DNA of 64,000 nt, from positions 450,671 through 514,670 of the forward strand of contig NZ_FMYF01000002.1 in assembly GCF_900092135.1 (NCBI RefSeq), read 5' to 3'. The translations under genes were made by a program, and so were the position numbers. Below are positions 24,401 to 32,522 of the stretch, in pieces (within the stretch, counting starts at the first letter, position 1; each line of letters starts with the position of its first letter). The notes under the pieces are model-generated. The model saw only the letters and a list, made by a program, of their open reading frames with translations, was not told the origin of the DNA and made no database searches. Source of the stretch: Raineyella antarctica. Lineage in GTDB: Bacteria > Actinomycetota > Actinomycetes > Propionibacteriales > Propionibacteriaceae.

Positions 24401-25753
24401 ATGAACCCCATGCCCGCACCGGTGAAGTCGCCGTCGCCGTTGGACACCAACCAGCTGGACCCCGAGGAGCGGATGGGGCGCGAGCAGATCCGCTCCCTCC
24501 AGCTCGGCCGCCTGCAGTGGTCACTCCACCATGCGTACGACAACGTCAAGGCCTACCGCGACCTGTACGACGCCGCGGGGGTGCACCCGAACGACCTGCG
24601 GGAGCTGGAGGACATCAAGTACTTCCCCTACACCGACAAGCAGTTCCTGCGGGCCAACTACCCGTTCGGCACGCTCGCGGTGCCGATGGACCAGGTCCGG
24701 CGCATCCACGCCTCCTCGGGCACGACCGGCCAGCCGACCGTCGTCGCCTACACCCAGGAGGACCTGGACGTCTGGGGCTCGCTGGTTGCGCGCTGCTTCC
24801 GGATCTCCGGCATCCGCGCCGGGGACATCGTCCACAACGCGTACGGCTACGGCCTGTTCACCGGTGGGCTGGGCGCGCACTACGGGGCCGAGAAGCTCGG
24901 CTGCTCGGTGATCCCGATGTCCGGCGGCCAGACCGACAAGCAGGTCCAGATCATCCAGGACTTCAAGCCGGCCGCGATCCTCGCCACGCCGACCTACCTG
25001 CTCACCATCGGTGACGCGATGAAGCGCCAGGGCATCGACCCGCGGAAGACCTCGCTGCGTACGGCCGTGCTCGGCGCGGAACCGTGGTCGGAGCAGATGC
25101 GCGGGGAGATCGAGGACCTCTTCGGCATCAGCGCCTGCGACATCTACGGGCTGTCCGAGGTGCTCGGCCCCGGCGTGGCCGGCGAGTCCGCCGAGGCCCA
25201 GGACGGCTCGCACATCTGGGAGGACGTCTTCCTGCCCGAGATCATCGACCCCAACAGCGGCTCGGTGCTGGAGGACGGTGAGTCGGGCGAGCTGGTCTTC
25301 ACCTCGCTCGCCAAGCAGGCGCTGCCCATCATCCGCTACCGCACCCGTGACCTCACCCGGCTGCTGCCGGGCAGCGTACGTCCCGGCCACCGCCGGATGG
25401 AGCGGATCTTCGGCCGCTCGGACGACATGATCATCCTGCGCGGCGTGAACCTGTTCCCCTCCCAGGTCGAGGAGCTCGCCCTGGAGCAGCCCGAGCTGGG
25501 CCCGCAGTTCATCCTGGAGATCACCCGGCCGGGCCGGATGGACGAGCTGACCGTGAAGGTCGAGCCGCGTCCGCAGTTCAGCGTGGCCGAGGCACGCGAC
25601 GCGGGCCTGCGGCTGCAGCGCGACATCAAGGTGCGCATCGGCTCGACCGCCAACGTGATGGTGGTCGAGCACAACAGCCTGCCGCGTTCCGAGGGCAAGG
25701 CGAAGCGCATCTACGACCTGCGCCCGGAGGCGCCGGTGCACGGCACGGTCTGA
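24401..25753 (+). CDS. paaK: Phenylacetate-CoA ligase
   Basis: 450 residues, with AAGGGAG before the ATG. It is an adenylate-forming enzyme: P-loop HASSGTTGQPTVVAYT, substrate region AYGYGLFTGGLGAHYGAEKLG, A5-type DIYGLSEVLGPGVA, YRTRDLTRLLPG and the hinge FGRSDDMIILRGVNLFPSQVE, ending with the Lys-bearing RSEGKAKRIYDLR. All are typical of PaaK, which activates phenylacetate with ATP and CoA as the first pathway step. A hairpin follows its stop. Confidence 0.96.
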   Translation: MNPMPAPVKSPSPLDTNQLDPEERMGREQIRSLQLGRLQWSLHHAYDNVKAYRDLYDAAGVHPNDLRELEDIKYFPYTDKQFLRANYPFGTLAVPMDQVRRIHASSGTTGQPTVVAYTQEDLDVWGSLVARCFRISGIRAGDIVHNAYGYGLFTGGLGAHYGAEKLGCSVIPMSGGQTDKQVQIIQDFKPAAILATPTYLLTIGDAMKRQGIDPRKTSLRTAVLGAEPWSEQMRGEIEDLFGISACDIYGLSEVLGPGVAGESAEAQDGSHIWEDVFLPEIIDPNSGSVLEDGESGELVFTSLAKQALPIIRYRTRDLTRLLPGSVRPGHRRMERIFGRSDDMIILRGVNLFPSQVEELALEQPELGPQFILEITRPGRMDELTVKVEPRPQFSVAEARDAGLRLQRDIKVRIGSTANVMVVEHNSLPRSEGKAKRIYDLRPEAPVHGTV

Positions 25754-25757
25754 CCCC

Positions 25758-25782
25758 GTTCCCGGTCCTGCGGGCCGGGAAC
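25758..25782 (+). terminator. Hairpin after paaK
   Basis: An eight-base stem GTTCCCGG/CCGGGAAC with a nine-base loop, starting five bases after the paaK stop. No T-run follows, as is common in high-GC genomes. Confidence 0.55.
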
Positions 25783-25830
25783 ACCGAGCATGACGCAGGG
25801 CTCCTGCCACGATGGGGTGGTAGGGGCCCT

Positions 25831-25847
25831 GTGGTTCAATTCACCAC
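25831..25847. promoter_or_regulatory. Inverted repeat upstream of paaR
   Basis: GTGGTTCAATTCACCAC is an imperfect palindrome in an AT-rich dip 25 bases before the paaR ATG. It differs from the other PaaR-type sites, so it could bind another factor or be an unrelated promoter feature. Confidence 0.35.
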
Positions 25848-25871
25848 ACCATGACGAGAGGCGGAGTACGG

Positions 25872-26573
25872 ATGGCGCAGCCGGTGGACCACGAGGAACG
25901 GGCGGGCCATGCCCCGGCCAACGGTGCGCGACGGGGGCGACCCGGCTACGACCAGGAGACGCTGCTGGCGGTGTGCGTGGACGTCTTCAACCGCCACGGG
26001 TACGACGCCACCTCGATGGGCATGCTCGCCGAGGAGCTCGGCATCTCCAAGGCGGCGATCTACCACCACGTGAAGTCCAAGGAGGAGCTGCTCTCGCTGT
26101 CGCTGGACCGGGCGCTGAGCCGGCTCGACCGCGTGGTGGCGGACGCCCGGGCGACCGAGGGGCCGGCCCGTACGCGGCTGGAGCTGCTGGTGCGCGGAAG
26201 CGTCCGGGCGCTGGTCGAGGAACGCCCGCATGTCACCCTGCTGCTGCGCCTGCGCGGCAACAACCCGCTGGAACAACACGCGCTCGAACGTCGCCGCGCC
26301 CTGACCCGGGAGCTCGAGGGCCGCTTCGAGAACGCCCAGCAGGAGGGTGGTGTGCGGGCCGACGTGAGTGCGCGCCACCTGGCCCGGCTGGTGTTCGGGA
26401 TGATCAACTCGATGATCGACTGGTACCGCCCCGAGCGCGACGACGCCGACGCAGTGGCGGATGCGGTCGTGGGCATCCTCTTCGAGGGTGTCCTGGCCTC
26501 CGGGGATGCCGGGGACGCGGGGGACGTCGGGGGTGCCGGGGGTGCCGGGGGTGCCGGGGCCCGGGGTGAGTAG
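25872..26573 (+). CDS. paaR: TetR-family regulator, probable PaaR repressor
   Basis: 233 residues from ATG 25872, favoured by AGGCGGAG upstream; ATG 25851 would add seven residues without a ribosome site. The DNA-binding domain (YDQETLLAVCVDVFNRHGYDATSMGMLAEELGISKAAIYHHVKSKEELL) is strong, and the ligand domain resembles those of actinobacterial PaaR, which lets go of DNA on binding phenylacetyl-CoA. The last 23 residues are Gly/Ala/Asp repeats (GDAGDAGDVGGAGG) with no clear fold. Position downstream of paaK and four matching palindromes near paa genes support the role, but binding is inferred. Confidence 0.82.
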   Translation: MAQPVDHEERAGHAPANGARRGRPGYDQETLLAVCVDVFNRHGYDATSMGMLAEELGISKAAIYHHVKSKEELLSLSLDRALSRLDRVVADARATEGPARTRLELLVRGSVRALVEERPHVTLLLRLRGNNPLEQHALERRRALTRELEGRFENAQQEGGVRADVSARHLARLVFGMINSMIDWYRPERDDADAVADAVVGILFEGVLASGDAGDAGDVGGAGGAGGAGARGE

Positions 26574-26653
26574 GGGCGTGGGGGCCCGGGCGAGTAGGGC
26601 GCGCCACTTGCTGGTCGGCCCCGGCACCCAGGCTTGGGACGGGTACGCAACCT

Positions 26654-26720
26654 CAGCCGCTCCGTTTCCAGTTAGCCGCTACGGGTCGACGAGTAGCGGC
26701 TAGCTGAAGGCGAAGCGGCT
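26654..26720. repeat. Dispersed palindromic element, family 1, copy B
   Basis: A 67-base inverted repeat with arms TTTCCAGTTAGCCGCTAC and GTAGCGGCTAGCTGAAGGCG, in the gap between the convergent paaR and DUF559 genes. The loop GGGTCGACGA resembles that of copy A (CAGGTCGACGGG). Confidence 0.85.
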
Positions 26721-26778
26721 CCGAATGCCGTCGGCTCGAGGCAGGCCCAGTTCGAGGCAGGCCCGGCTCGAGGCAGGC

Positions 26779-27822
26779 TCAGCTCCCAGGGGTCAACTCC
26801 GACGGGCGCACTCCGAGCTCTCGGGCCCGCGCGGCGAGGGTCTCGCGCACTCGCCGCCCGAGTACCTCGGGACTCTGGAGCTGCTCCCATGTCCAGCGCA
26901 GCACCAGCCACCCCACCGATCGAATGGCGTCCTCCCGGCCCTTCTCCTCGAACACCGCGTCACCCGGCGTCTGGCCCTCGCGAAGGTAGCGCCCGTACTT
27001 GACCCGGCCGTCGAACTCGCCGACCGCCTTCAGGTGCTTCCAGGCGAAGTCGGTGATGAAGTCACCCCGCGCGCCACCCGGCAACGGGACCGAGAGCCGG
27101 AACTGGAGCAGCGGTTCGGGCACCTTCTGCTCCCGGAACACGATGCGGCTCAGGGACTCCCCGGGGCTCTCCGCAGCCACCACCGCGAAGTCGGCCATCC
27201 GACGGGCGTTCCCGATCCCGACCGCCCCGCGCAGGCGCCTGATGCTCGCGCTCATCGCCTGGCGGAGGGCCTCCGGGTCCCGGCTCCCGTGCAGGGCGTG
27301 GTCGGCCATCACCAGGCCGTCACGAAAGCCGTCGGTCCGCGCCACGTCGACCAGCGTGCGGGCGAGCGAGGTGAGCCGGATCCCGCGGTGCTCGACAACC
27401 TCCTCGGGGGCCAGGGCGCCGGTGTGCCGGTGCACCCCGGCCCGTACGATCCCGCCGGCCTCCCGGGGAAGTGTCAGGTGGATCGCCTCGGGCGGGGCGC
27501 CGAGGAAGGGCAGTTGCCACAGGGCCGCCGCGGTGGCGTGACTGAAGACCACCGGGCCCAGCTGCGCGGCCACGGCTGCCGTGGCCGCCGCGGCGGACAC
27601 GGCCGGCACGGCGGGCACGGCGCGCACCGGCGCTGCCGCGGAGGAGCCTCGCGCCATCGACCCCTCGGGCCGCGCGTCCACGTAGCACCCTCGGCGCACC
27701 CGCACCAACGTCCCGGCCTTCAGCGCCGCCCGGATCTGGGCGTCATCACGACCTTGGTCGAGCAGCTCGTGGCGGGTCCGGACGAGGGGCAATGTGAACC
27801 GGGGAAGCTCCATGTCCTCCAT
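26779..27822 (-). CDS. AbiEi-like / DUF559 endonuclease-fold protein
   Basis: 347 residues. The N-terminal part (ELLDQGRDDAQIRAALKAGTLVRVRRGCYV) is the winged-helix AbiEi-type domain; an Ala/Val/Pro-rich stretch follows at about 58-88, then FSHATAAALWQLP and TSLARTLVDVART, typical of this actinobacterial family. The C-terminal part (FITDFAWKHLKAVGEFDGRVKYG ... FEEKGREDAIRSVGWLVLRWTW) matches the DUF559/Vsr-like fold with an Asp, Glu-Phe-Asp-Gly and Glu-Lys arrangement like a PD-(D/E)xK active site. Function is unproven; defence or toxin-antitoxin roles are proposed for relatives. No AbiEii toxin gene is adjacent. It is bracketed by repeats and breaks the paa cluster. Confidence 0.72.
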   Translation of the reverse strand: MEDMELPRFTLPLVRTRHELLDQGRDDAQIRAALKAGTLVRVRRGCYVDARPEGSMARGSSAAAPVRAVPAVPAVSAAAATAAVAAQLGPVVFSHATAAALWQLPFLGAPPEAIHLTLPREAGGIVRAGVHRHTGALAPEEVVEHRGIRLTSLARTLVDVARTDGFRDGLVMADHALHGSRDPEALRQAMSASIRRLRGAVGIGNARRMADFAVVAAESPGESLSRIVFREQKVPEPLLQFRLSVPLPGGARGDFITDFAWKHLKAVGEFDGRVKYGRYLREGQTPGDAVFEEKGREDAIRSVGWLVLRWTWEQLQSPEVLGRRVRETLAARARELGVRPSELTPGS

Positions 27823-27865
27823 CGAACCGGCCTACGGTGCTGATGGCGAGGGCGCGGCATGGACG

Positions 27866-27955
27866 GACAACACCGCGCCCTGAACCGACAACACCGCACG
27901 GTCACGGGACAACACCGCACGGCCCATGGACAACACGAGCGGGTCGCGGGACAAC
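27866..27955. repeat. Five direct repeats at exact 21-bp spacing (GACAACACCGC)
   Basis: GACAACACCGC or close variants begin at 27866, 27887, 27908, 27929 and 27950. The spacing is two helical turns, so all sites face the same side of the DNA. They lie upstream of the DUF559 gene (start 27822). Confidence 0.85.
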
Positions 27956-28010
27956 CCCCGGACATCGAGGTGGCGCGGTCGGATTCGCTCGGGTGACCCG
28001 CGAACAGGGG

Positions 28011-28074
28011 CCGCGTCGCCTTCAGCCAGCCGCGTCAGGCCGGCCCGTAGCGGCTGGTCGGAAGCGAAGCGGCT
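28011..28074. repeat. Dispersed palindromic element, family 1, copy C
   Basis: A 64-base inverted repeat with left arm CGCCTTCAGCCAGCCGCGTC and right arm CGTAGCGGCTGGTCGGAAGC. The right half ends in GAAGCGAAGCGGCT, almost the same as in copy B. Confidence 0.85.
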
Positions 28075-28082
28075 CGGGGTAG

Positions 28083-28213
28083 CGCCGCCCCAGCGCCTGG
28101 ACCGGCCCCCGCGTAGCGCCGCCCCAGCGCCTGGACCGGCCCCCGCGCAACGCCGCCCCAGCGCCTGGACCGGCCCCCGCGCAACGCCGCCCCAGCGCCA
28201 GGACCGGCCCCAT
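28083..28213. repeat. 34-bp tandem repeat, nearly four copies
   Basis: Units begin at 28083, 28117, 28151 and 28185; the last is cut short. The unit begins CGCCGCCCCAGCGCCTGGAC and differs only at the junction trinucleotide and one base. No coding role is visible. Confidence 0.93.
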
Positions 28214-28257
28214 CACCGTGCGGCGCTACCAGTGCGCTCCCGCCCGGCAGGATCACG

Positions 28258-28293
28258 CGCCCCGGGTCCCCCCATGCGGTGACCCGGGGCGCG
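28258..28293 (-). terminator. Hairpin downstream of paaZ
   Basis: A perfect 12-bp stem GCGCCCCGGGTC/GACCCGGGGCGC with a 12-base loop, about 25 bases beyond the paaZ stop on the minus strand. Confidence 0.75.
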
Positions 28294-28318
28294 GGGATCC
28301 TCAACCGCGCGACGCCGC

Positions 28319-30391
28319 TCAGCCCCGCGGTTCCTTCGACACCAGGGTGAGCACGTCGTACGTGGCGACGACCTCGTCCTGCTGGTTGGTGATCACCGTG
28401 TCCCAGGCCACCTCGCCGTACTCGTCGGTCACCCGCGGAGTGATCTGCTTGGCCGTCAGGGTGACCCGGATGGCGTCGTCCCAGGTGACCGGCGTGACGA
28501 AGCGCAGGTTGTCCAGGCCGTAGTTGGCCAGCACGGGGCCCGGCGCCGGGTCGACGAACAGGCCCGCGGCCCACGCCACCAGCAGGTAGCCGTGGGCGAC
28601 CTGGCGGGGGAAGAACGGGTTCGCGGCCGCGGCCTCGGCGTCGGTGTGGGCGTAGAAGGTGTCCCCGGTTGCGGCGGCGAAGTCCAGGATGTCCTGCAGC
28701 CCGACGGTGCGCAGGTCGGAGACGAACTGGTCCCCGACCCGCAACGTGCGCAGCGACTTGCGGAACGGGTGCTCGACCTCCCCGGCCTCGACCGCCGAGC
28801 GGGTCGCGGTGTTGGCCGTCGCACCCTGGTGCCAGATGCCTGTGATCGCGGTCAGCAGGTCAGGGGACCCCTGGACCGCGGTCCGCTGCATGTAGTGCTT
28901 GACGCCACGGATGCCGCCCAGTTCCTCACCGCCACCGGCACGACCCGGTCCGCCGTGCACCAGGTGCGGCAGCGGGGAGCCGTGGCCGGTGGAGGTCCTC
29001 ATGTCGTCGCGGTCGAGGTAGTGCAGCCGCCCGTGGTGGGCGGCGATGCCCTCGGCGAAGGCCCGCGCCGTCTCCGGGTCGTGCGTACAGACCGTGGCCA
29101 CCAGTGAGCCGCCGCCCAGGGCGACGAGGCGTACGGCGTCCGCCACGTCCGCATAGCCGAGTACCGAGGTGACGGGCCCGAAGGCCTCGACCTCGTGTAC
29201 GGCCGGGGTGTCCGCGTCCTCGAAGCCGAGGATGGTCGGGGCGAAGAAGGCGCCCTCGGCCGGAGCCCCCTCGACGCTGCCGCTGCCGCCGAGGCGTACG
29301 ACACCGCCGGCCGCGACGAGCCGGTCCACCGCCCTGGCGACCTCGTCGCGCTGTTCGATGGAGGCCAGCGGGCCCATCGTGGTGCCCTGCGTACGCGGAT
29401 CGCCCACGGTGACCCGCGCGTTCAGCCGGTCGGCGAGCGCCTCCACGACGGCTTCGACCTGTTCGCGCGGCACGATGACGCGGCGGATGGCCGTGCACTT
29501 CTGGCCGGCCTTGTAGGTCATCTCGACCATCACGGCCTTGATGAACGCGTCGAACTCGGGCGTGCCGGGGACGGCGTCCGGACCGAGCACGGCCGCGTTG
29601 AGGGAGTCGGTCTCCGCGGTGAAGGTGAGGCCGCGTTCGCGTACGGCCGGGTGCTCCTGGAGCATCCGCGCCGTGGTCGCCGATCCGGTGAACGCGACGA
29701 AGTCACGGTGGTCCAGGTGGTCGAGCAGGTCGCGCGCCGAACCGGCGATGAGCTGCAGCGAGCCCTCGGGGAGCAGGCCCGACTCGACCATCATCCGTAC
29801 GCAGGCCTGGGTGACGTAGCCGGTCGGCGTGGCCGGCTTGACGATCGTCGGGACGCCGGCGACGAACGCCGGCGCGAACTTCTCGAGCATCCCCCAGACG
29901 GGGAAGTTGAAGGCGTTGATCTGGACCGCGACACCGGGCCGGCGGGTGTAGACGTGCTCACCCTGGAAACTCTTGTCCTTGGCGAGGACCTCGACCGGTC
30001 CGTCGACGATCACGTTGCTGTTCGGCAGCTCCCGGCGGCCCTTCGAGGAGAAGGTGAAGAGCGTGCCGATGCCGCCGTCGATGTCGGAGAGGTGGTCCTT
30101 GTCGGTCGCGCCGGTGGCGTACGAGACGTCGTACAGCTCCTGCTTGCGGCTGTTGAGGTACGCGGCGATCTCCTTGAGCAGCAGGGCCCGCTCGTGGATG
30201 GTGAGTTCACCGAGCGAGCGCTGGCCGACGGTCCGGCCGTGCTCGACGGCGGCGGCGGTGTCGAGTCCCTCGGTGCTGACCAGGGCCACCGGGGCTCCGG
30301 TGCTGGCGTCGGCGACCTCGGTGGGGCGCTGGGGGGCGGTGGGGGTCCACCATGAATCCCGTAGGTAGCTGGGGAGCACGCTCTGGGCCAT
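28319..30391 (-). CDS. paaZ: PaaZ: oxepin-CoA hydrolase / 3-oxo-5,6-dehydrosuberyl-CoA semialdehyde dehydrogenase
   Basis: 690 residues, GGAAGGAA before the ATG. Residues about 1-520 are an aldehyde dehydrogenase with [21 protein letters not shown] for the general base Glu and GQKCTAIRR for the catalytic Cys. Residues about 545-690 are a MaoC-like (R)-hydratase domain ([36 protein letters not shown]). The hydratase opens the oxepin ring and the dehydrogenase oxidises the resulting aldehyde. The full two-domain length means both steps are present. A PaaR-type site lies 72-95 bases upstream. Confidence 0.96.
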   Translation of the reverse strand: MAQSVLPSYLRDSWWTPTAPQRPTEVADASTGAPVALVSTEGLDTAAAVEHGRTVGQRSLGELTIHERALLLKEIAAYLNSRKQELYDVSYATGATDKDHLSDIDGGIGTLFTFSSKGRRELPNSNVIVDGPVEVLAKDKSFQGEHVYTRRPGVAVQINAFNFPVWGMLEKFAPAFVAGVPTIVKPATPTGYVTQACVRMMVESGLLPEGSLQLIAGSARDLLDHLDHRDFVAFTGSATTARMLQEHPAVRERGLTFTAETDSLNAAVLGPDAVPGTPEFDAFIKAVMVEMTYKAGQKCTAIRRVIVPREQVEAVVEALADRLNARVTVGDPRTQGTTMGPLASIEQRDEVARAVDRLVAAGGVVRLGGSGSVEGAPAEGAFFAPTILGFEDADTPAVHEVEAFGPVTSVLGYADVADAVRLVALGGGSLVATVCTHDPETARAFAEGIAAHHGRLHYLDRDDMRTSTGHGSPLPHLVHGGPGRAGGGEELGGIRGVKHYMQRTAVQGSPDLLTAITGIWHQGATANTATRSAVEAGEVEHPFRKSLRTLRVGDQFVSDLRTVGLQDILDFAAATGDTFYAHTDAEAAAANPFFPRQVAHGYLLVAWAAGLFVDPAPGPVLANYGLDNLRFVTPVTWDDAIRVTLTAKQITPRVTDEYGEVAWDTVITNQQDEVVATYDVLTLVSKEPRG

Positions 30392-30462
30392 CTGCGTTGA
30401 TTCCTTCCGTGGCCTGGGGCACGGGGCCTCACCAGGGGTGTCGTCCGGGGCTGGCCCGGCTT

Positions 30463-30486
30463 AACTAACTGAACGATCGGTTACTT
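30463..30486. promoter_or_regulatory. PaaR-type operator before paaZ
   Basis: AACTAACTGAAC followed by GATCGGTTACTT, a near-palindrome sharing the CTNAC...CGGTNA half-sites with the sites at 23669, 23921 and 34561. Confidence 0.7.
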
Positions 30487-30540
30487 AAGCAGCGTAAAGG
30501 TGATCCGGGTCACTGCGCAAGGCATGGTTCCGTGCTGGGT

Positions 30541-31005
30541 TCAGCGCTTCCTGCGTCGCATCGCCAGAGGTACCAGCACCCAGAAGACGAGGAAGAAGAC
30601 GAACGCGCACGCGCTGGCCACGATCGCGGCCGTCATGTCCAGCACCATGCTGAAGACCAGGCCCAGGACCGCGATCACCGTCAGTGCGAGCGCGGTCAGG
30701 CCCGCCTTGGCCAAGGTGCTGCCCTCGTCGACGAGTGCCGCTTTCTGGCCACGGCGGAACAGCAGCCGGTGCGCGCTCACGGGGGCCACCAGGAGTCCGG
30801 CCGCCGCCACGCTGAGCACGGCGGTGACCAGGTACAGCGTGCGCTGGCCCTGGTCGAGGGTGGTGAAGCGGTTCTGGAAGGGCAGGGTCAGCAGGAAGCC
30901 GGAAAGGATCTGTACGCCGGTCTGGGTGACGCGCAGCTCCTGCAGCAGCTCACCCCAGTTGCGGTCCATCTTCTCCGCGTTGGTCTCGTGGCGCTCCGGC
31001 TCCAT
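30541..31005 (-). CDS. DUF6328 small membrane protein
   Basis: 154 residues from ATG 31005, chosen for GGAGG eight bases upstream; ATG 31056 would add 17 residues. The cytoplasmic start RNWGELLQELRVTQTGVQILSGFLLTLPFQNRF is the DUF6328 signature, followed by three to four membrane helices and a basic RRRKR tail. Function is unknown. It sits between paaZ and the paaH unit on the same strand but has nothing that ties it to phenylacetate use. Confidence 0.8.
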   Translation of the reverse strand: MEPERHETNAEKMDRNWGELLQELRVTQTGVQILSGFLLTLPFQNRFTTLDQGQRTLYLVTAVLSVAAAGLLVAPVSAHRLLFRRGQKAALVDEGSTLAKAGLTALALTVIAVLGLVFSMVLDMTAAIVASACAFVFFLVFWVLVPLAMRRRKR

Positions 31006-31124
31006 GGCGGCTACCTCCGGTCCGAGGGGCGAGGCTGGATGTCCTTCCATGATCACACGGCCGGCCCGCTCCGGCCGGTCCCGCCTGGGCCTCGCACCCT
31101 CGTGTCATCGGGTCGGACCCTGCC

Positions 31125-31598
31125 TCACTTCGCCGGACGCAGCAGGTTCGTGATCCGGAACGTCGACAGCCGGTTGCCGTCCTCGTCACTGATCACGACC
31201 TCGTGGGAGGTGATCGTGCCACCGAGCCGGATCGGCGTGGCGACAGCGGTGACCATCCCCTCGCGGACGGAACGGTGGTGCGTGGCGTTGGCATCGACCC
31301 CGACGCACACCATGCCGCGCGTGGACGCGTGGATCAGCGCGGCCCACGACCCGACGGCCTCACCCAGGGCCAGCATCGCCCCGCCGTGCAGCAGGCCGAG
31401 CGACTGCCGGTTGCCGGCCACCGGCATGGTGGCGACGACTCGTTCGACGGACTGTTCGAGGACGCGTACGCCCATCCGCTCGTCCAGCTCGCCGAGGACG
31501 ATCCGCCAGGGTTCGTACGTCCCCGCGGCGTCGCCCGTGCGGGGGGCCGAGGTGGGGACGCCCTCGGGGGCGATGGTCGCCGTGGGTTGTTCCGCCAT
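31125..31598 (-). CDS. Hotdog-fold thioesterase in the paa cluster
   Basis: 157 residues, strong GAGGAGGGCGG ribosome site. The hotdog motif LGLLHGGAMLALGEAVGSWAA and the following CVGVDANATHHRSVREG are very like the protein at 18297-18689, so the two are probably paralogues of the MenI/YdiI type. It is 13 bases downstream of paaH and so belongs to the paaJ-paaF-paaH unit. A CoA-salvage role in the pathway is likely; the exact substrate is unknown. Confidence 0.85.
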   Translation of the reverse strand: MAEQPTATIAPEGVPTSAPRTGDAAGTYEPWRIVLGELDERMGVRVLEQSVERVVATMPVAGNRQSLGLLHGGAMLALGEAVGSWAALIHASTRGMVCVGVDANATHHRSVREGMVTAVATPIRLGGTITSHEVVISDEDGNRLSTFRITNLLRPAK

Positions 31599-31611
31599 GG
31601 TGCCGCCCTCC

Positions 31612-32505
31612 TCAGTCGTCGTACGAGTAGAAGCCGCGGCCGCTCTTGCGGCCCAGCTCGCCGCGGGCGACCATGTCGCGCATCAGCTGCGGCGGGGCGA
31701 AACGCGGGCCGAGCTTCGACTCGAGGTACTCGGCGATGCCGAGGCGTACGTCGAGGCCGACGATGTCGGTGAGCTCCAGCGGGCCGACCGGGAACTTGTA
31801 GCCGAGCACCATCGCGTTGTCGATGTCACGCGGCTCGGCGACGCCCTCCTCGACCATCCGGATGGCCTCCAGGGCGATGGCGACGCCGAGGCGGGAGGAG
31901 GCGAAGCCGGGGGCGTCGTTGACGACGACCGGGGTCTTGCCGAGGGCGGCGACCCAGGCCAGGGCACCCTCCTTGAGCTCCGGGCTGGTGTGGACACCGA
32001 CGACGACCTCGACCAGCTTGGAGGCCGGCACCGGGTTGAAGAAGTGCAGCCCGATGAACCGGTCCGGATGGCTGAGCTCGTCGGACAACCCGTCGACGGA
32101 CAACGACGAGGTGTTCGAGGCGATCCAGGCCTGCCCGTCGGTGTGCTTCTCGATCGAGCGCAGCGAGGCGCACTTGAGGTCCCAGTCCTCCGGGACCGCC
32201 TCGATGACGAGGTCGCAGCCACGGAAGGCCGCGTGGTCGGTGGCCACCGACAGGCGCGAGGTCCAGTCGGTCAGGCGGCCCTGCAGCCGGCCGCGCTCCA
32301 GGGACTTCTCCACGTCGCGGACCACCCGGCCGTACGCGGCGTCGGCCGAGGGCTGGTCGCGCTCCACGACAGTCACCTCGGAACCGTTGGTGAGGAAGGC
32401 GTGCGCGATGCCGGCGCCCATCCGGCCGCCGCCCAGGACGCCCACGCGGGCGGGGACCAGCGGGGTGGTGGTCTGTTCGTCGCGGTCCATCGTGTTCGTG
32501 GTCAT
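31612..32505 (-). CDS. paaH: 3-hydroxyacyl-CoA dehydrogenase PaaH
   Basis: 297 residues from ATG 32505, supported by GGAG six bases upstream; a GTG at 32526 is less likely. The NAD-binding motif is VGVLGGGRMGAGIAHAFL, followed by VIEAVPEDWDLK, SNTSSLS and the catalytic-His segment FIGLHFFNPVPASKLVEVV, then the C-terminal dimer domain with GYKFPVGPLELTDIVGLD. It oxidises 3-hydroxyadipyl-CoA to 3-oxoadipyl-CoA. Confidence 0.92.
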   Translation of the reverse strand: MTTNTMDRDEQTTTPLVPARVGVLGGGRMGAGIAHAFLTNGSEVTVVERDQPSADAAYGRVVRDVEKSLERGRLQGRLTDWTSRLSVATDHAAFRGCDLVIEAVPEDWDLKCASLRSIEKHTDGQAWIASNTSSLSVDGLSDELSHPDRFIGLHFFNPVPASKLVEVVVGVHTSPELKEGALAWVAALGKTPVVVNDAPGFASSRLGVAIALEAIRMVEEGVAEPRDIDNAMVLGYKFPVGPLELTDIVGLDVRLGIAEYLESKLGPRFAPPQLMRDMVARGELGRKSGRGFYSYDD

Positions 32506-32522
32506 ACCGACTCCTTCGGTGG

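Noticed and set aside
28083..28213. CRISPR-like array
   Set aside because: The 34-bp units are directly abutting with no unique spacers and there are no cas genes.
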